Assembly (NCBI RefSeq): GCF_964355755.1
Contig: NC_092678.1
Coordinates: forward strand, 3,940,922-4,004,921
Source: Antedon mediterranea
Lineage: Eukaryota; Echinodermata; Crinoidea; Comatulida; Antedonidae
DNA length: 64,000 nt
Reading direction: 5' to 3'
Shown: positions 34,701 to 47,443 of the stretch, one piece after another
How the letters are laid out: every line of letters begins with the position of its first letter
How positions within the stretch are numbered: the first letter of the stretch is position 1
Notes under the pieces: model-generated
What the model was told of the DNA's origin: nothing
Databases searched by the model: none
The model's input: the letters and a program-made list of their open reading frames with translations, nothing else
Program-made: the position numbers and the translations under genes

Positions 34701-37154
34701 AGAAGAATACTAAATTACTATTCAATAAGAGTGCAATAACTATAAATTGTCTATCACAGGTAAGCAAAAACTTATAAGTATGAGCTAAGTTTGTAGTAAG
34801 AGGACAAGAAAAGTTAAAGATGACCTAATAAAGAAAGATTGGAATTTAGAAGTTGGTATTAATTACTGAGCCATGCTTGTTGAAGCTTGGTCCTCTAGGT
34901 GCATTCTTGTCTTTAAATTCTTCTTCATACTGAGGGGCGGAGTCAAATGGAGAATGGCAGGCAGGTGTTGATGCCATCAAGAAGAAAGGCTTGCTGGAAT
35001 CCACATTCTCTAAAAATTCTAAAGAACGATTTTTCTGGGAAAAAAAAAGTTATTTTTTTCAATAAATTATTTGTTAACAGTTACCGATTTAACTTATATA
35101 TACAAATGAACATGAATAAAATATATCTGGTAATTATTAAAAGTGATCAACAAGTGATTATAAGTACTTACAATTACATCAGTGAGATAATCTTTTTGGT
35201 AGTCGTCATGGTGACTCTCAGCTGTCCCATTCACCGATAATGTGTAGTTGTAATAAACAGAGTTCTTTACCTGAAAAGGTCAAAGGTGAATCAATATGCA
35301 TAAGATTATGATGATGATATAATGATGATATGATGATGATATGATAATGATGAGATGATTATATGATGATGATGATGATATGATGATGAGATGAGATGAT
35401 ATCATGTTTATAATATGATGTTGATACTGTATATATATCTTTGTTTGACATGTGCAGTAATTTTCTGGACTCTCTCGTACAAACTTACCAATCCAATCCA
35501 CCAGTCCCACCCAGGAGGGATGTGTTCCACTCCACCAGCATCAGGCGTGCCATACTGTTAACAGATATAAAACAAAGTAATATGGAGGAAAATTGCATGA
35601 AGATTATTACAAAAAAAAGATGTGTGGCAACCTGTGTTGCTGTGTATCTAAAGACATTGTCGGTCATGTTGTGGCATAATTCTCTGTTTCTTGCTTTCTC
35701 CAGAAGCTCCACCTCCTCCTGGTATTTTCTCTTCAAGCTTGAAATCCATAGCGCCCTTTGTCAAGGCCAAGTTTTCAATGCTGACTTTTTAGAATGAGCC
35801 CAAGAAACTGTATCTGCTTGGCTCGTACTAAACTGTTTCCTATGCTGCTCTGCTCTACTTCCACATTGTGGTAAAATGGCAGTGACATACATAGTGTATC
35901 TTTGACAGTATACTCACTTGGTTTAGATACTTGCCAGCCATAAATGTCACATATCCTTGTGATTTTAAGTATGTAGCAAATGTCTTCTTCTCAGGGCCGT
36001 CCTGCCAGTATTTGCTGCTGCAGTTGCCCGATATACTGTTGTTAACACTCTTGTGATTGTGAACGTACTTGCCCGTAAAGATACTGGATCGACTGGGGCA
36101 GCACAAAGGGCTACTGGTAAACTAGAAAAAGATTTATCATTATTTATCATTTATTTATATTTATATTATATATATTTATTTTTCTATATCTTTGTTAATT
36201 TTGTGTTTTTATAGTTTATTTTGTATTTACTGTTTGTATTGTTTGAGGGTCTCTAATGATCAGCTGATGCTGGATGGACCACCCTCATAAAATATTGTTG
36301 ATATAAAAAAAAAAATAAATAAATAAATACAATTGGAAATAATTTATACTGCCGCAACTTTGTACATGAGATTTCAAAGAATGACAAAGCATAGGTATAG
36401 TACACATTTGCTGAGAAATTGTTTCTTAAAATGCATTTTTATCTGAGGATTATTATTATTATTTATTACGTCAATCAAAATATAATTATACCATGTTTGA
36501 AAATGTAACCCCATTGTCACCAATAAGCTTCAATGTTTTCTCCATAGGTTGCTGTAAAGAGAAAAATCAATCACTGAGTTTAGGCAAAGCAAGATTAGTT
36601 TAGGGCAGATTTCGATAGTGCGAATGAAGAAGTGGGTCCATCCCTATTACTACAGTACTGTATCTATCTATCTCTTGTATTGTGAACTCCTTTATAATTA
36701 TAATTATATTATTTAAAAAAATGTAGGCCTAGGGCTAGCTAGGCCTAGGCCTATTAGGGCCTATATCATATTCATAATTAAATTATTATTTATTGTGTAT
36801 GTTTTTCAGTTTCAGTAGCTCTATATGCAAGGCCATACATAGTGAAAACCACACTATCCTAGTTTGATCTTGGCCTAGGCCTATCCCCGTCCATCCATCT
36901 AGCATCGGAAGGCCGGGATTGCACGATACTATTACTAGACTAGAGCCTGCTTAGTTAGAGAAAGGTAGGGCTAGCCTAGCTAGGCTCTACTCTAGCCTTT
37001 AAACTTAAAAAAAGGTAGACTAGCTCACCATTGAATCCATTGTAACATCTTGATCGTCTGTTAATATAAGTACTATATTTGGTAATTTATTGCAAAGAGA
37101 ATTAGAAACACTTAACATCACAATAGTGATGCAAATCAAGTTTAGTTTTTCCAT
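31716..37154 (-). CDS. GNS: N-acetylglucosamine-6-sulfatase (GNS-type lysosomal sulfatase)
   Basis: Exons: 37029-37154, 36492-36551, 35918-36121, 35489-35554, 35172-35270, 34867-35034, 34575-34657, 34361-34479, 33974-34176, then two alternative pairs (33633-33752 or 33251-33364; 32543-32653 or 32373-32483) and 31716-31916. One exon from each pair gives about 519 residues, close to the family length. A signal peptide ([19 protein letters not shown]) precedes LTDDQD. CCPSR (Cys69) is the site converted to formylglycine. YTSDNG and [19 protein letters not shown] are sulfatase core motifs. The enzyme removes 6-sulfate from N-acetylglucosamine during lysosomal breakdown of heparan and keratan sulfate. 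It is head to head with the HMG gene. The start at the signal peptide is preferred over an ATG 18 codons upstream. Orthology to GNS is strong, but other echinoderm copies may exist. Confidence 0.9.
32373..32483 (-). other. GNS: Sulfatase alternative exon 11b
   Basis: 111 nt, phase 0 at both ends. It encodes [18 protein letters not shown] and YCEFTDDE, the same segment as 11a with many substitutions. Both copies keep an N-glycosylation site (NNT or NHT). Confidence 0.8.
32543..32653 (-). other. GNS: Sulfatase alternative exon 11a
   Basis: 111 nt, phase 0 at both ends. It encodes [18 protein letters not shown] and YCEMNDEE. It is separated from exon 11b by an intron of only 59 bp. Confidence 0.8.
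33251..33364 (-). other. GNS: Sulfatase alternative exon 10b
   Basis: 114 nt, phase 0 at both ends, donor GTAAGT. It encodes a segment with [17 protein letters not shown], aligning with exon 10a. Single-copy relatives have this VEYQGE/VEHQGE segment only once. Confidence 0.8.
33633..33752 (-). other. GNS: Sulfatase alternative exon 10a
   Basis: 120 nt, phase 0 at both ends, acceptor CAG and donor GTAAGT. It encodes a segment with [17 protein letters not shown]. It is homologous to exon 10b downstream. Confidence 0.8.
35305..35410. repeat. ATG/ATC-type trinucleotide microsatellite in a sulfatase intron
   Basis: Imperfect GATGAT/GATATGAT repeats lie between sulfatase exons 4 and 5. The overlapping - strand frame rich in Ser, Ile and His is an artefact. 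Confidence 0.8.
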
Positions 37155-37656
37155 ATTTTGCAAAAAAGGGTGAATGTGTGCGACTACTCTGCACGCACGG
37201 TTGAGCACGGAAGTTAAGTCACGTGAGGGATCCTCACGTGATCTAGGTACTACGGTGGACGCTACATGCGCATTTTAAATTTAATAAAAGTACAATTACC
37301 TGTAGTAGCCGTATTCCACCAGTCGATAATATCTCTATCACACATACAATAAATAGAAATAACAGTGATAACAATATAGAAAATAGGCCTACGCGTATTG
37401 AATATCCATAAAAACGATTAATTATATATATAAAAAAACAACAAAACACTGACAATAATTCAGTTTATAAATTATAATTAATAATGTAGAGGAATCGCTT
37501 AAAATGAATATTGTGTCTTTTTATCTATTAAAAAAACTTTAACGCCAATAATATTATATAAAACAATTTAAATTATTTAATTTGAAAGATAAAGTAGGCC
37601 TAATTAAATTTTTGTTAGTGCTAGTTATTATTTGCTCATATATTTTTAGGCCTTTA
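37155..37656. other. Shared upstream region of sulfatase gene, sulfatase side
   Basis: GC content rises around 37190-37260, with TCACGTGA words at about 37218 and 37233 that could serve as E-boxes. The hydrophobic - strand frame at 37243-37455 has no family match and cannot be joined to the sulfatase. Confidence 0.4.
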
Positions 37657-37835
37657 AGCGTGGTTCCCAGTTGCCACGCAACACAAGGACGTAACGCAAC
37701 GCAAGTGAATTGACCAATCACAAGCGATGGCTTATTCGCTTGTGATTGCTAACTGTTTATAACTTCGCTTGTCATTGGTTAAAACGCTTGCGTTGCGTTT
37801 ACGTCCTTGCGTTACGTTCTAGTGGGAACCAAGCT
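37657..37835. mobile_element. Foldback MITE with TTA target duplication between divergent genes
   Basis: Terminal arms starting AGCGTGGTTCCCA (37657) and ending TGGGAACCAAGCT (37835) pair over about 48 bp with a few mismatches. TTA flanks each side. An internal CAATCACAAGCG/CGCTTGTGATTG palindrome adds a second stem. No coding capacity. It is inserted between the sulfatase and HMG genes. Confidence 0.75.
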
Positions 37836-38255
37836 TTACATTCACACGCAGTGTGTAAATTGTAAAGTGGAGTGGTGCATGTTGATTGTTGATCTTTGTA
37901 TTTACTCACTCTTGGTACATTTTATTATGAATTTAAAATACATATTTTATTGCAAATAATTATAATATACAAATACGTATGAACCATATTATAAATAAAC
38001 TATTATTTATAAATAAATAAATAATAATTATCAGTAAAGTATGTCAATACACTAAACACAGATGGTGGATAAAAACATACTACCTTTGTCAGTTTCATCG
38101 TGTCTTTTTTTCAAAGTGGTTTGTAAAACAAGTCCGTTATACTTTCTCTAGAATAATTTTTATGTAATAATAAAGGATTATTATTATTTTTATTTAAAAT
38201 ATTTGACAAGTCTTAATTTGGAGTACATTACTTGAGGGCGCCACTTTCCTCATCG

Positions 38256-38263
38256 CCGGAAGT
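38256..38263 (+). promoter_or_regulatory. Candidate ETS-type site in the HMG gene promoter
   Basis: CCGGAAGT lies about 180 bp upstream of the HMG start codon, in a GC-richer stretch (38235-38345) that probably includes the transcription start. This motif is typical of broadly expressed promoters. Confidence 0.4.
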
Positions 38264-38441
38264 GGATTGTGTTGTATTTTTGTTTGGCAGGCTTGATCTT
38301 TCGACCTCGCAGCTTACCTGGAGAAATTTTGCCAAGTTTTTCAGTTTATCTAGGCTTGGAAACGGGTCATATACATCCTAAAGCCGTTTGAAGGGAACGG
38401 CTACATTTTCCTGTGCCTCATCTATCTATTTTCAAGTCACT

Positions 38442-41400
38442 ATGGGTGAGTTTAGCTTCTTAGAAAAACTTCACGTGGGTCATTTCGTATTCATGTTTTA
38501 ATAAGAGAACGCGTCCTTTTATTTTCTTTGACTCAATTCTTGGAAATATACTTTAACAAAATGGGTTAAATTTATTGTTTCCGACGTTTTATTTATTAAA
38601 GTACATGTCTTATACAAACTTAAATATATATAGATGATTTTTGTGTAGTTTATTTTAGCGTACACTTTGAAAAGTATCGAAAAGTTACCATTCCTTTTAG
38701 TTTATTTGTTCTGGGCGTTCAGCTTCGCTTAGCCTTATATTATCGCTTGGCCTTTATTTTCTTTGTTCCCAATGCGTGTGTTGTGTGCGGTAATGTGGTC
38801 TATGTAGGTTATTGAAAAGCGCTCGCCGCTCTGTCGCTCTCTGTTTTTTACGGCCGATCGCTGTCAATTTTTGATATTAAAAGTGATATTTAACGTGCTT
38901 TATTTTATATATATTTCGGGAAATACAAAATAAAACATCACATCTTATCATCTGCAGTTTGATTACTTTTTATCTTGAGTTTTATATATAAATTTAGATG
39001 AATTTAGTTTGACAGATTCGAGATGCGTTCGACAGTTCAGCATTGCTTTTATTGTGGCTTTTATTGTTCTTTCATTCATAACATCATTTTGGTTTTATAA
39101 AAATGATAAAAAAATATTAAATTTTAACCACAATAACCAGAGAACCACCAAGTAATTTTATCTGTCAATAATGCCATGGAAACTGTCAACTACTGTAGTT
39201 TTTTTTACATCCTGTAATAATAATTATGTCATGAAAAAGTTGTAGTAAAATAAATTAATCTGATTTTAATTTTGAAACCCAGTTTTATTTTGGTATATAT
39301 ATATAATATTATTTAATTTTTTTTAAAGATGAGTCAGATTTTTTAGATAGATAATAATTAATATATTGTGTTATTGTTGTAGAGGAATGGATGTACATAT
39401 ACTCTGGAACAATATGTTTCTTTCGTATCTTTTGTATTTCAGTAACAGAAATGAAAATACACTTATTTAAAAATAGTTTGGTACAATACTCTATTTATCA
39501 TTACAATTATTGTTTTGAACATTTACAAGAAATTGAAAGAGGAAAAACTACAGTATTACTTGTCAGTATACAGTATACTGTTTTCAATCATGTTTTATCT
39601 TTATTTATTGATTTTTGTTGTAATTATAAATATTGTGCCTTCATTGTTTTTGTTAAAACAAGCAAAATATTTTTAGTCCATTTCGTGATGGAAATAGATT
39701 CTGCACCATCCAAGAAATTATATTTTTTTAAATATAACATATACAGTAATTAATAAGTTCCTTTAAAGCGCTTTCCACCCACAAAAAAAGAGAGTTTTCC
39801 TGGCCGTTTTTCTATTTTTAAGGCAGTACACTACATAGTGAACCATATTTTGTTTCTACATTCAGCTTGATAAACAAGCTTTGTGAAGCTTTATATAGAA
39901 TTATGATACGTTATGCAAACGATAAACTTGTCGTGTTGCAGTAATGATTTGAATGACATGCAGAAATTATGTACACTAAAATCTGTTATTGTGAAACAGC
40001 TTATTAGTCAGTTTGCACTGTGAAAAGGTCAGTTATACTATCAGCGTGCCTAAATTACTGCTAGCGTATTACATTTACTTGTTAATTCAGGATTTATCAG
40101 CCGAGATCTTAACCTGTTTTAATGAGACTGAAGGAAATCATTAAGCATTATCTGTACACTGATATAGATTGACTTTAACCTGTAAGAAAGTGTACAAATC
40201 GGGCAAAAAAAGGGGATAAGCTGAGTGTTTTTTTGTTCTATTTTTTTACTACTGTAATGTATGTTTCCAGTATGATTGCCGGTTAGCTAAATACGGTATC
40301 ACATACAACTTCTTGTAATTTATAACAGTATCCGCAATTTACAGTTTTAGATGTCCCAGAGTAGTACTATCCGTTTTGTTACTTAAGCATTTGAAATGTA
40401 AGTGTAAACTGGTCTAAAAATTCTGCACTTCATCTTGTTTCATTTCAAACATTTACTTATATCACTAGACCATAGAATGCAAATGGACCCTAGAATGGAT
40501 CCGAACAGAATGGACCCTAGAATGGATCCAAACAGGATGGACCCTAGAATGGATCCAAACAGGATGGACCCTACCAGAATGGATCCTAACAGAATGGACC
40601 CAAACAGAATGGACCCAAACAGAATGGACCCAAACAGAATGGACCCTAACAGAATGGATCCTAACAGAATGGACCCTAACAGAATGGACCCAAGCAGAAT
40701 GGATCCTAACAGAATGGATCCAAGCAGAATGGATCCAAGCAGAATGGACCCAAGCAGAATGGACGCTGCATATTTATGTTTAGACTTAACAACGAAACCA
40801 AAGCGTGGCCGAAAGCCCAACGAAGACAAGAAGAAGAGACGAAAACGTAACCGTCCTGGAGCACACATCAAACGAGCCAAGACTGGATATTTTTATTTTC
40901 TTGATTATTTTAGAAAAAATTACAATAAAGACGCAGACCACATATCGAAGGTACAGTATCAAACGTATTGAAATTTTATTGTACCCATGGTTAAACAATG
41001 GTAACTTAATAGAGTGCCACAGAACAGTACATAAGATAGGAATCACCTAGAGTATTACTATTACTATGAAAACAAAATACTGTATTGTAGTGTTTTTAAT
41101 GTACAGTAGATATTGTACAGTATTGTACAGGTGTAGCAACTTGATACTGCTTCTATACAAAACACTTCTTTCTGTTCATGCTGCATTGCAAAATCTATAG
41201 AGCTACAGTATTGTACAGTACTATGAATATTATTCTGTTGTGTAACAAAATAAAACATTGTATACAGTACAGTATAAAAATTAATATTTACTGACAATGA
41301 CATTTGTTTCTGTCATTTAGTTTAGAAAGTAATAATATTAATCATGTCTTCTGTACCCTTAGAAAAAGCTGAATACTATAGTCTATCTAAACCAAATCCC

Positions 41401-44400
41401 CAAAGATAAAATCTTTACTGATTATTTACTCTCGTCATTCAAAGACAATGTTAAACACTAATCGCAGGATGTTTGTTCTTAAAACCTATATTATTACACA
41501 CAAAAGGAAATTAAGAATCAAATGCATAGGTTTGTGAATGTCAAAGGTCACTAAACATAATGCAGCATTTTCCCAATTATGAATTAAGGGTTTGCAACAT
41601 TATAGTATTACAATTTAAATGATGTGAGAAATGTTTAACATTATCTCAAATGTTGTATCTATGTTGACAACAATAATGTTTTTTTAATAACATTTTTCTA
41701 TTTAGCAAGACATAAGATGTCCACAAATTAGTTGTAAGGAGAAATTCTAAAAAGATAGGATTTTAAGTATAATTATTTTACTGTACTTGGCCATCATTTC
41801 ATAATTTGCAATGAAAGTAATATTTTAAAATGATTGAAAAAGCAAATAATTTAATACACCTTTGATGCACTGTACTGTATAACACTAACATGTAATCCTT
41901 TATCCAGATATGTACATTTAAATTGATTTTAAATTATAATATGACATGGCAATGATACATGCTGATTCTACAGCGCATATTAATAATAAAACTAACATTT
42001 CATAAATTCTATCTCAGCATGTCTTCTATTACAACAGTATTATTATTTTGTGGTGAGTTTCTACCTTATACCATACAGTAGAAAATTGGCCATTTGGCCT
42101 GGGATAACTTTTTAAAACATTGTTTACACCCTTGTTATCTTTTTTTTACTGAAATAAAGTTCCAGCCCCAGGAAAGAACAACCTATAACAGTAGTCCTGG
42201 GACTGAATAATCAGAGGAACATTAAATTCCCTCATGCCTGACTTATTGTTTGCCCAACTTTCTCATATTAGACTTTATGGCACTTCAAGCGACAATAAGT
42301 GCTTTACAAATTTCAATAAATAAACAATTTTATAGATTAAAAAATACTGTTTACATCCTACAGATAAAATAAAAAGGTTTTTGTTCTTTCCAGTACAAAT
42401 GAAGTGAAAGTTAACAAAATAATTTGTTAGACAATAATGGAAATTACATTATTGTTAATAGTTTTTTTTATGGTATTATATTATTTCCAGCTGTTCAAAT
42501 TAGAATTTGGAATAATAGGATATAACAATAGTAGAATTTAAGGTTTTAACTAAATTTAGTCGTTCCTTCCAAAGTTGATATTTTTGTGATCTTTTTTTAG
42601 GCCAGCGAAATCACAAAAGCGTGTGGAGCGGCATGGCAGGCGATGTCAATAGACGAGAAAGAACCTTTCCAGAAACTAGCTCGCAAGGACAGAGAACGAT
42701 ACGAAGCTGAGGTAACTATAATACTGTAAAATCTCAAGAGAAAGCCCATGGGCTTGCTTTATGTATAATATTTATGTGGCCTGATTGTTGGAGTTGATAT
42801 TTGTTCCTTTGTAGTAACACAGACTTTTCTACAGTATTCCCATTTTTTCTTGGTCAAAACATGTTATATTGACATGCGTCATCTGATTGGCCGATTGAAT
42901 CACAAATATGTCAATGATACACTTAAGAATGCTGTACAATTAAGCATTCTTACATACACATCACAATTTGCAATTATTATCCATATACCGTTAGCTATTT
43001 ATCATTTATGCAGCCGAGTACAAATGACGACATTTACATGTTGGGCATAAGGAATAATTCTAGTCTCATTATTAATATAATAATGGGGTTACTGTAAGCC
43101 ACAAGGCTTAATCAATTGGTTGCCTTTCTAGTGGTGGTAAGCGTCAATAATAAATATTATTTGTGGTTATTAAAACAGTGGGTAAACAAACTCTTTTAAA
43201 AATTATCAATACACAATTTAATGGAAATTGGTCTCCCATACAACAGTATAAGTGTGCATTCAAACTTAAAAGTTTTCAAAGGCTGTTTAATTTTTTTTAA
43301 TTTATTCAATTTCTGCCATATACATGATAAAAAAAGAAGACAAAACAATTATAAAAGGAGGCACGGAGAGACCAAACAGGTGCTAAACACCTATGCTAGT
43401 TGGTCAACCCAGAACAGAGAAAAATAAATAAATTGGCAGTATTGTAAGTGGGTGAGACAATCTTGCAGTAGTGTAGTACCAAAGCCATGAAGAAGTCCTG
43501 GTATAGAGTGTTTAAAGATCTCCTTGTTTGTACAGTATCCCTGATAGTGATAGGAAAATATTCAGCCCTGTATTAAATAAAGGGTAACACCCTGTTAACT
43601 TTAATATGAACTTAGTTTTGTTCTCCCCATGATAAAAAGGTCCTTGTCCTTAAACTGTCTTATGAAATAACATCAGGCAACCACATAGTGCAAAAGCCTA
43701 TTAATTTTAGAAGATTGGTTATCACAATATGACTCACGGCTCTATATACTTACTGTATTAATATTCTTTCTACATTTGCCATTATACACAGACTAATGCC
43801 TTTCATTTATTATACCACCTGATATTTAATTTCCTTTACAAAGCCACCTGCTCAAAGTGTTTTATTATTTTACTTACGGATGTCAATGTACATTTTGCTT
43901 TAGTGTTTCCAAATTCTGTTCTTGTTTTTAAAACCTTGTGGAACTCTCAACTTTTATATAATTGAATACACATGATTACACATATTGTGGACTGTGTATT
44001 CCATTTTCAAAGATTGATTATTATTTTACGTAATCGTATTGCAAAAAAAATGTTTAAAAGTGATTAGTTTAGTTAAACAATAGTGTAACTACTTCATTTA
44101 TTCAATTCTGTCTGTTTAAAGAAATCTAAGAAAGTGTTTTAGCTTTCTTTGTGTACTGCTGCAATCCCAATCACTGCTTGTTTTACAGAATCCGCAGTGC
44201 CAATATTATTTGTAAAGAAGAAATAAAGTCATTTCAGACTACTGTACAGGTTTTGTTATCTTGCATCCGTACAGTGTATTCTACATTATTCCATGGAGAA
44301 ATCAGAACAGTTAAATAGTTTTGTTATTTTTTCATTTCTCTATTATTTATGTGTAACCCTGCCATGGTTTACCATGTTTTCCTTATTAGATTTTTTAATC

Positions 44401-47400
44401 TTTTAATCCTTTCTTTGTTGTTGAGCCCAAGTTTTAATTAGTTGTTTATCTTTTGGCTAGAACTTCCTTTGCTGTTTATGTCATTGTGTCATAAACTATG
44501 TGGTAATGCATGAGAGCTTTCTGTTTTTTCTATAGACACTGACCAATAAGGGCCAGTTTACCCTTTGCTTTTTCTCCAGCAACATGGATTGACCAATGGG
44601 ATTAGCCTTGGTCAGGTGACTGGGCCAATATTAGGGTATGTTCCCATGCTTCATTCTCTTTTCCTGATTATGCCATCTGAAGTGCTGGTCATTTCTAAGT
44701 GTTACAAATTAAAATATATGACTTTATTTAAAGCTATACAGTATACAGTATAATTACATTACCGAACTAAGTTTTAAAGTTCGCGTTGATTGGAAGTTTG
44801 TGCTAGTTTGGCATATTGCACTAAAAAAACTATATTTGATCGACTGTATTGTACATATTGGAGACTGTTCGTTTTATTTTGAATATTGGCTCTTTGTATA
44901 GGTGAGTGTTTGAACACCAATTTACTTTGTTCTATATTTAAAGTTCATTATTGGGATTATAAGTATATTACTGTTGTTATTATTTACAGTTAATGCTGTT
45001 TTAATGGAAGTCGTTACAGTATAGTATATAACTTAACGTGACATTATTATTAATTATGTTTAAACCTATTTTTATAAATGGAATGTTTCCATGATTGATC
45101 TGTTACTGTTAGGGTAAGCAGGCTCAAGATAGACCTATTACTGTATATCATATAGGCATTGTATAGATCAGCAAATTGTTATTTTCCTCTTTTACTTATT
45201 TATTGTTCTTTAAGACAATGTTTTCATTTTCCTTTTTCATTATGTTATTTTTGAGACAACGATTGCCATTATAAAGTCGTTTTATGACTCTTGCCATGTA
45301 AGGCTGATAATGTACTTATGGTACATTCAATGTTAAACTATTTTAGACAGTATACTGTATTATTATACTGTATATTGTATAGGCTACCGAAGAACCACTG
45401 GTTCTCGGACACCGAAATTATCTGTGTAGACTGCTATATAAATCAACTGTATTCATCTACCGTAAGGCAAAAAACGCAAGACGGAGGTCAAGGTTGCCGT
45501 TGGAAGCGGTAGCTACCTTATCTTGAATAACCTTATCGGCGCCTTAGATAAGTCATACTTTCCGTTCTCTTTTGTTTTATTTTTATTTTATTCTAGTTTG
45601 GTCGAATAAACCGTGTTTTGTTCCATTTAAATTTATGTTCTGATGTTTTTGTATTTGAGTTACGTTTGCGCTATATTTATTCGTTAAGATTAATTATAAA
45701 AGTTGCGGAAACAAAGCTGGGTTACATTTGAGGGAATTAAACTTCCATTTTACTGTAATCGCAATGGGGGGATTAATTTTTGAATGAGGCTTAGCATAAA
45801 CTCATTTTTCGTGGCATCACCAATAGTTTCTCATTTTTGAAAATTGAATTTCACATTTTGAAAATAACATCCATGAAAAGTTTAAACGTTTCTTTAAAAG
45901 AAACTCAAAATATAGTGAATCATTGATACCCAAATAAGTCTTAAACATGAAGAAATTTGATACGAGGAATTCTAGATGCATGAAACAACATAATAGCTAG
46001 AACACAGCATAGAAACATGAATAATTTGTTAACAATTTGCTCATATCCAATTATTAGAAGACATGACTCTGTTAAAGACATTTGAGTAATCATGATTTAT
46101 TACCATCATCTGTCTATTGCTAGTTTTTTTTGTATTATGATATGAAGTTAGTAAAGAGTATTAAAATAAAGTAACGTTTGCCGTGATTACAGGAAGCAAG
46201 GGTAAACTACTGATGGATCAGTATTAACGAGTTTGACATTTTGTAACGCTACTATCAGTAGTATGTACATAAGAATCTTAAACAAAAGTGAAGGAGAAAA
46301 TGAAACGCGATGAATAATGTTATAATCAGAAAAAAATAAATATGGAAACACAGATTATAGGGATGTTGATGTTAATTATTGTGACGTTCAGTTACAATAA
46401 ATCAATGGACTTACTCCACTTGATGATGTCATACAAGGAAGATAATTATTGTTGATAATAGTTTGTGGTACACCATATACAGTTTGTAGTTCTGAAAAGA
46501 ACTGTTGAGTTTCCTCAGGAGTGAGGATATAAAGTACATTGATGGAAACGTAAAGAAACTCCACTACATATGTGGTGTACCGCACATTACAGGTTTATCA
46601 ATATATTGATGTCGCCATGCAAACCTTCAAATATAAGATCATTTTTTATATTTATCAGATGTAAAGGCCATATAAATACATAAGCCAACCATACATAATT
46701 TAAAATTAGCATCTTGAAAACATTTTGTTTTCTCTCTCTCAGATGTCTGTTTACAAAAAGGAACGTGACCCAGATAAGCCAAAGAAGCCACCAACGGCTT
46801 ACTTTTACTTCCTTGAAGACTTCCGTAAGGAGATGAAGGGAAAGACTGTGAAAGGCAAAAGAGTAACAGAACTCTGTGGAGAGCAGTGGAACCAGCTTAC
46901 AGATGAGCAGAAACGACCCTACATGGAACGGGTTGCTGTACAGTACAAGAAGTATCAAGAGGCTATGGAAGTATACAGACAAAAGGTATATATGTTTCAC
47001 ATTCCTTGTTACATAATTATTTTGAAACATTGATGTAAAAATAGGTAATAATATGTTTGATTCTGCTGTTAATATTGTTCGATCACTGACAACCCATTTG
47101 TCATAAAAGAAAAAGATAAGTGTATTTTAGATGGTCATTCAGATCAAACTCTCAAATGAAAGAAACTTTGCATGTGAAATAATTGATGTAACTTCTTGTT
47201 TGTTAACTGTAGAAAGCCATGGAGGCTACAACAGCAGCAGCCACCCCTCCAACCCAAATGCAACAACAACAACAGCAGCAACAACAGCAGCAACAACAAC
47301 AGCAACAACAACAGCAACATCTGATGGGACAAATGATGGGAAACTCTGGGGCGAACCATTCAAATATGGCGGTGGATGAGGAAGAGTTCGAGGAGGAAGA

Positions 47401-47443
47401 TGAAGATGATCTTGAAGAAGATGAAGACGACGGAGAGGAATGA
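38442..47443 (+). CDS. Two-HMG-box chromatin protein (HMGB/DSP1-like) with MDP-repeat N-terminus
   Basis: Five exons join in frame to 356 residues: 38442-38445 (ATG G), 40469-40950, 42601-42711, 46743-46985 and 47213-47443. Residues 7-98 are MDP(N/S/T)R-type repeats. 111-130 is strongly basic with an AT-hook-like KRGRKP. Box A spans about 131-200 (TGYFYFLDYFRKNY, GAAWQAMS), split by an intron. Box B is about 208-280 (KPKKPPTAYFYFLEDFRKEM, LCGEQWNQLTDEQKRPYM). Then come a 19-residue polyQ run and an acidic C-terminus. Such proteins bend DNA without sequence specificity and act in nucleosome dynamics and transcription; the acidic tail usually tempers DNA binding. The first coding exon contributes only four bases. 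The N-terminal repeat is not a usual feature of the family. Confidence 0.85.
40483..40758 (+). repeat. Coding 15-bp repeat (MDPNR-type units)
   Basis: There are 19 MDP units, most of the form MDPNR with some MDPR, MDPSR and MDPTR. Codons vary silently (GAC/GAT and CCA/CCC/CCT), so the array is not a fresh expansion. Confidence 0.9.
44580..44615 (+). other. Candidate 36-nt cassette exon between the HMG boxes
   Basis: A strong pyrimidine-rich acceptor (TTTGCTTTTTCTCCAG) precedes 12 open codons (QHGLTNGISLGQ), followed by a GTGACT donor. It is phase 0, like the exons on either side, so inclusion would lengthen the inter-box linker without a frameshift. There is no other evidence that it is used. 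Confidence 0.3.
47261..47317 (+). repeat. CAA/CAG run encoding 19 glutamines
   Basis: The run mixes CAA and CAG codons. It lies in the last HMG exon between box B and the acidic tail. Confidence 0.9.

Noticed and set aside
37243-37455. Hydrophobic - strand frame upstream of the sulfatase, ending near a possible donor
   Set aside because: It has a membrane-like stretch but no family match, and the only gene downstream on that strand already has its own signal-peptide first exon.
39391-39753. 120-codon open frame on the + strand in the first HMG intron
   Set aside because: AT-rich composition and no family motif; it lies within an intron of a well-supported gene.
40440-40880. - strand frame repeating ILLGS opposite the MDP repeats
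   Set aside because: It is the antisense reading of the 15-bp coding repeat; the + strand frame has the matching splice sites and HMG box.
46587-47030. 147-codon - strand frame over the HMG box B exon
   Set aside because: Antisense to a clear HMG box exon; Leu/Phe-rich because it reads the complement of Lys/Glu codons.
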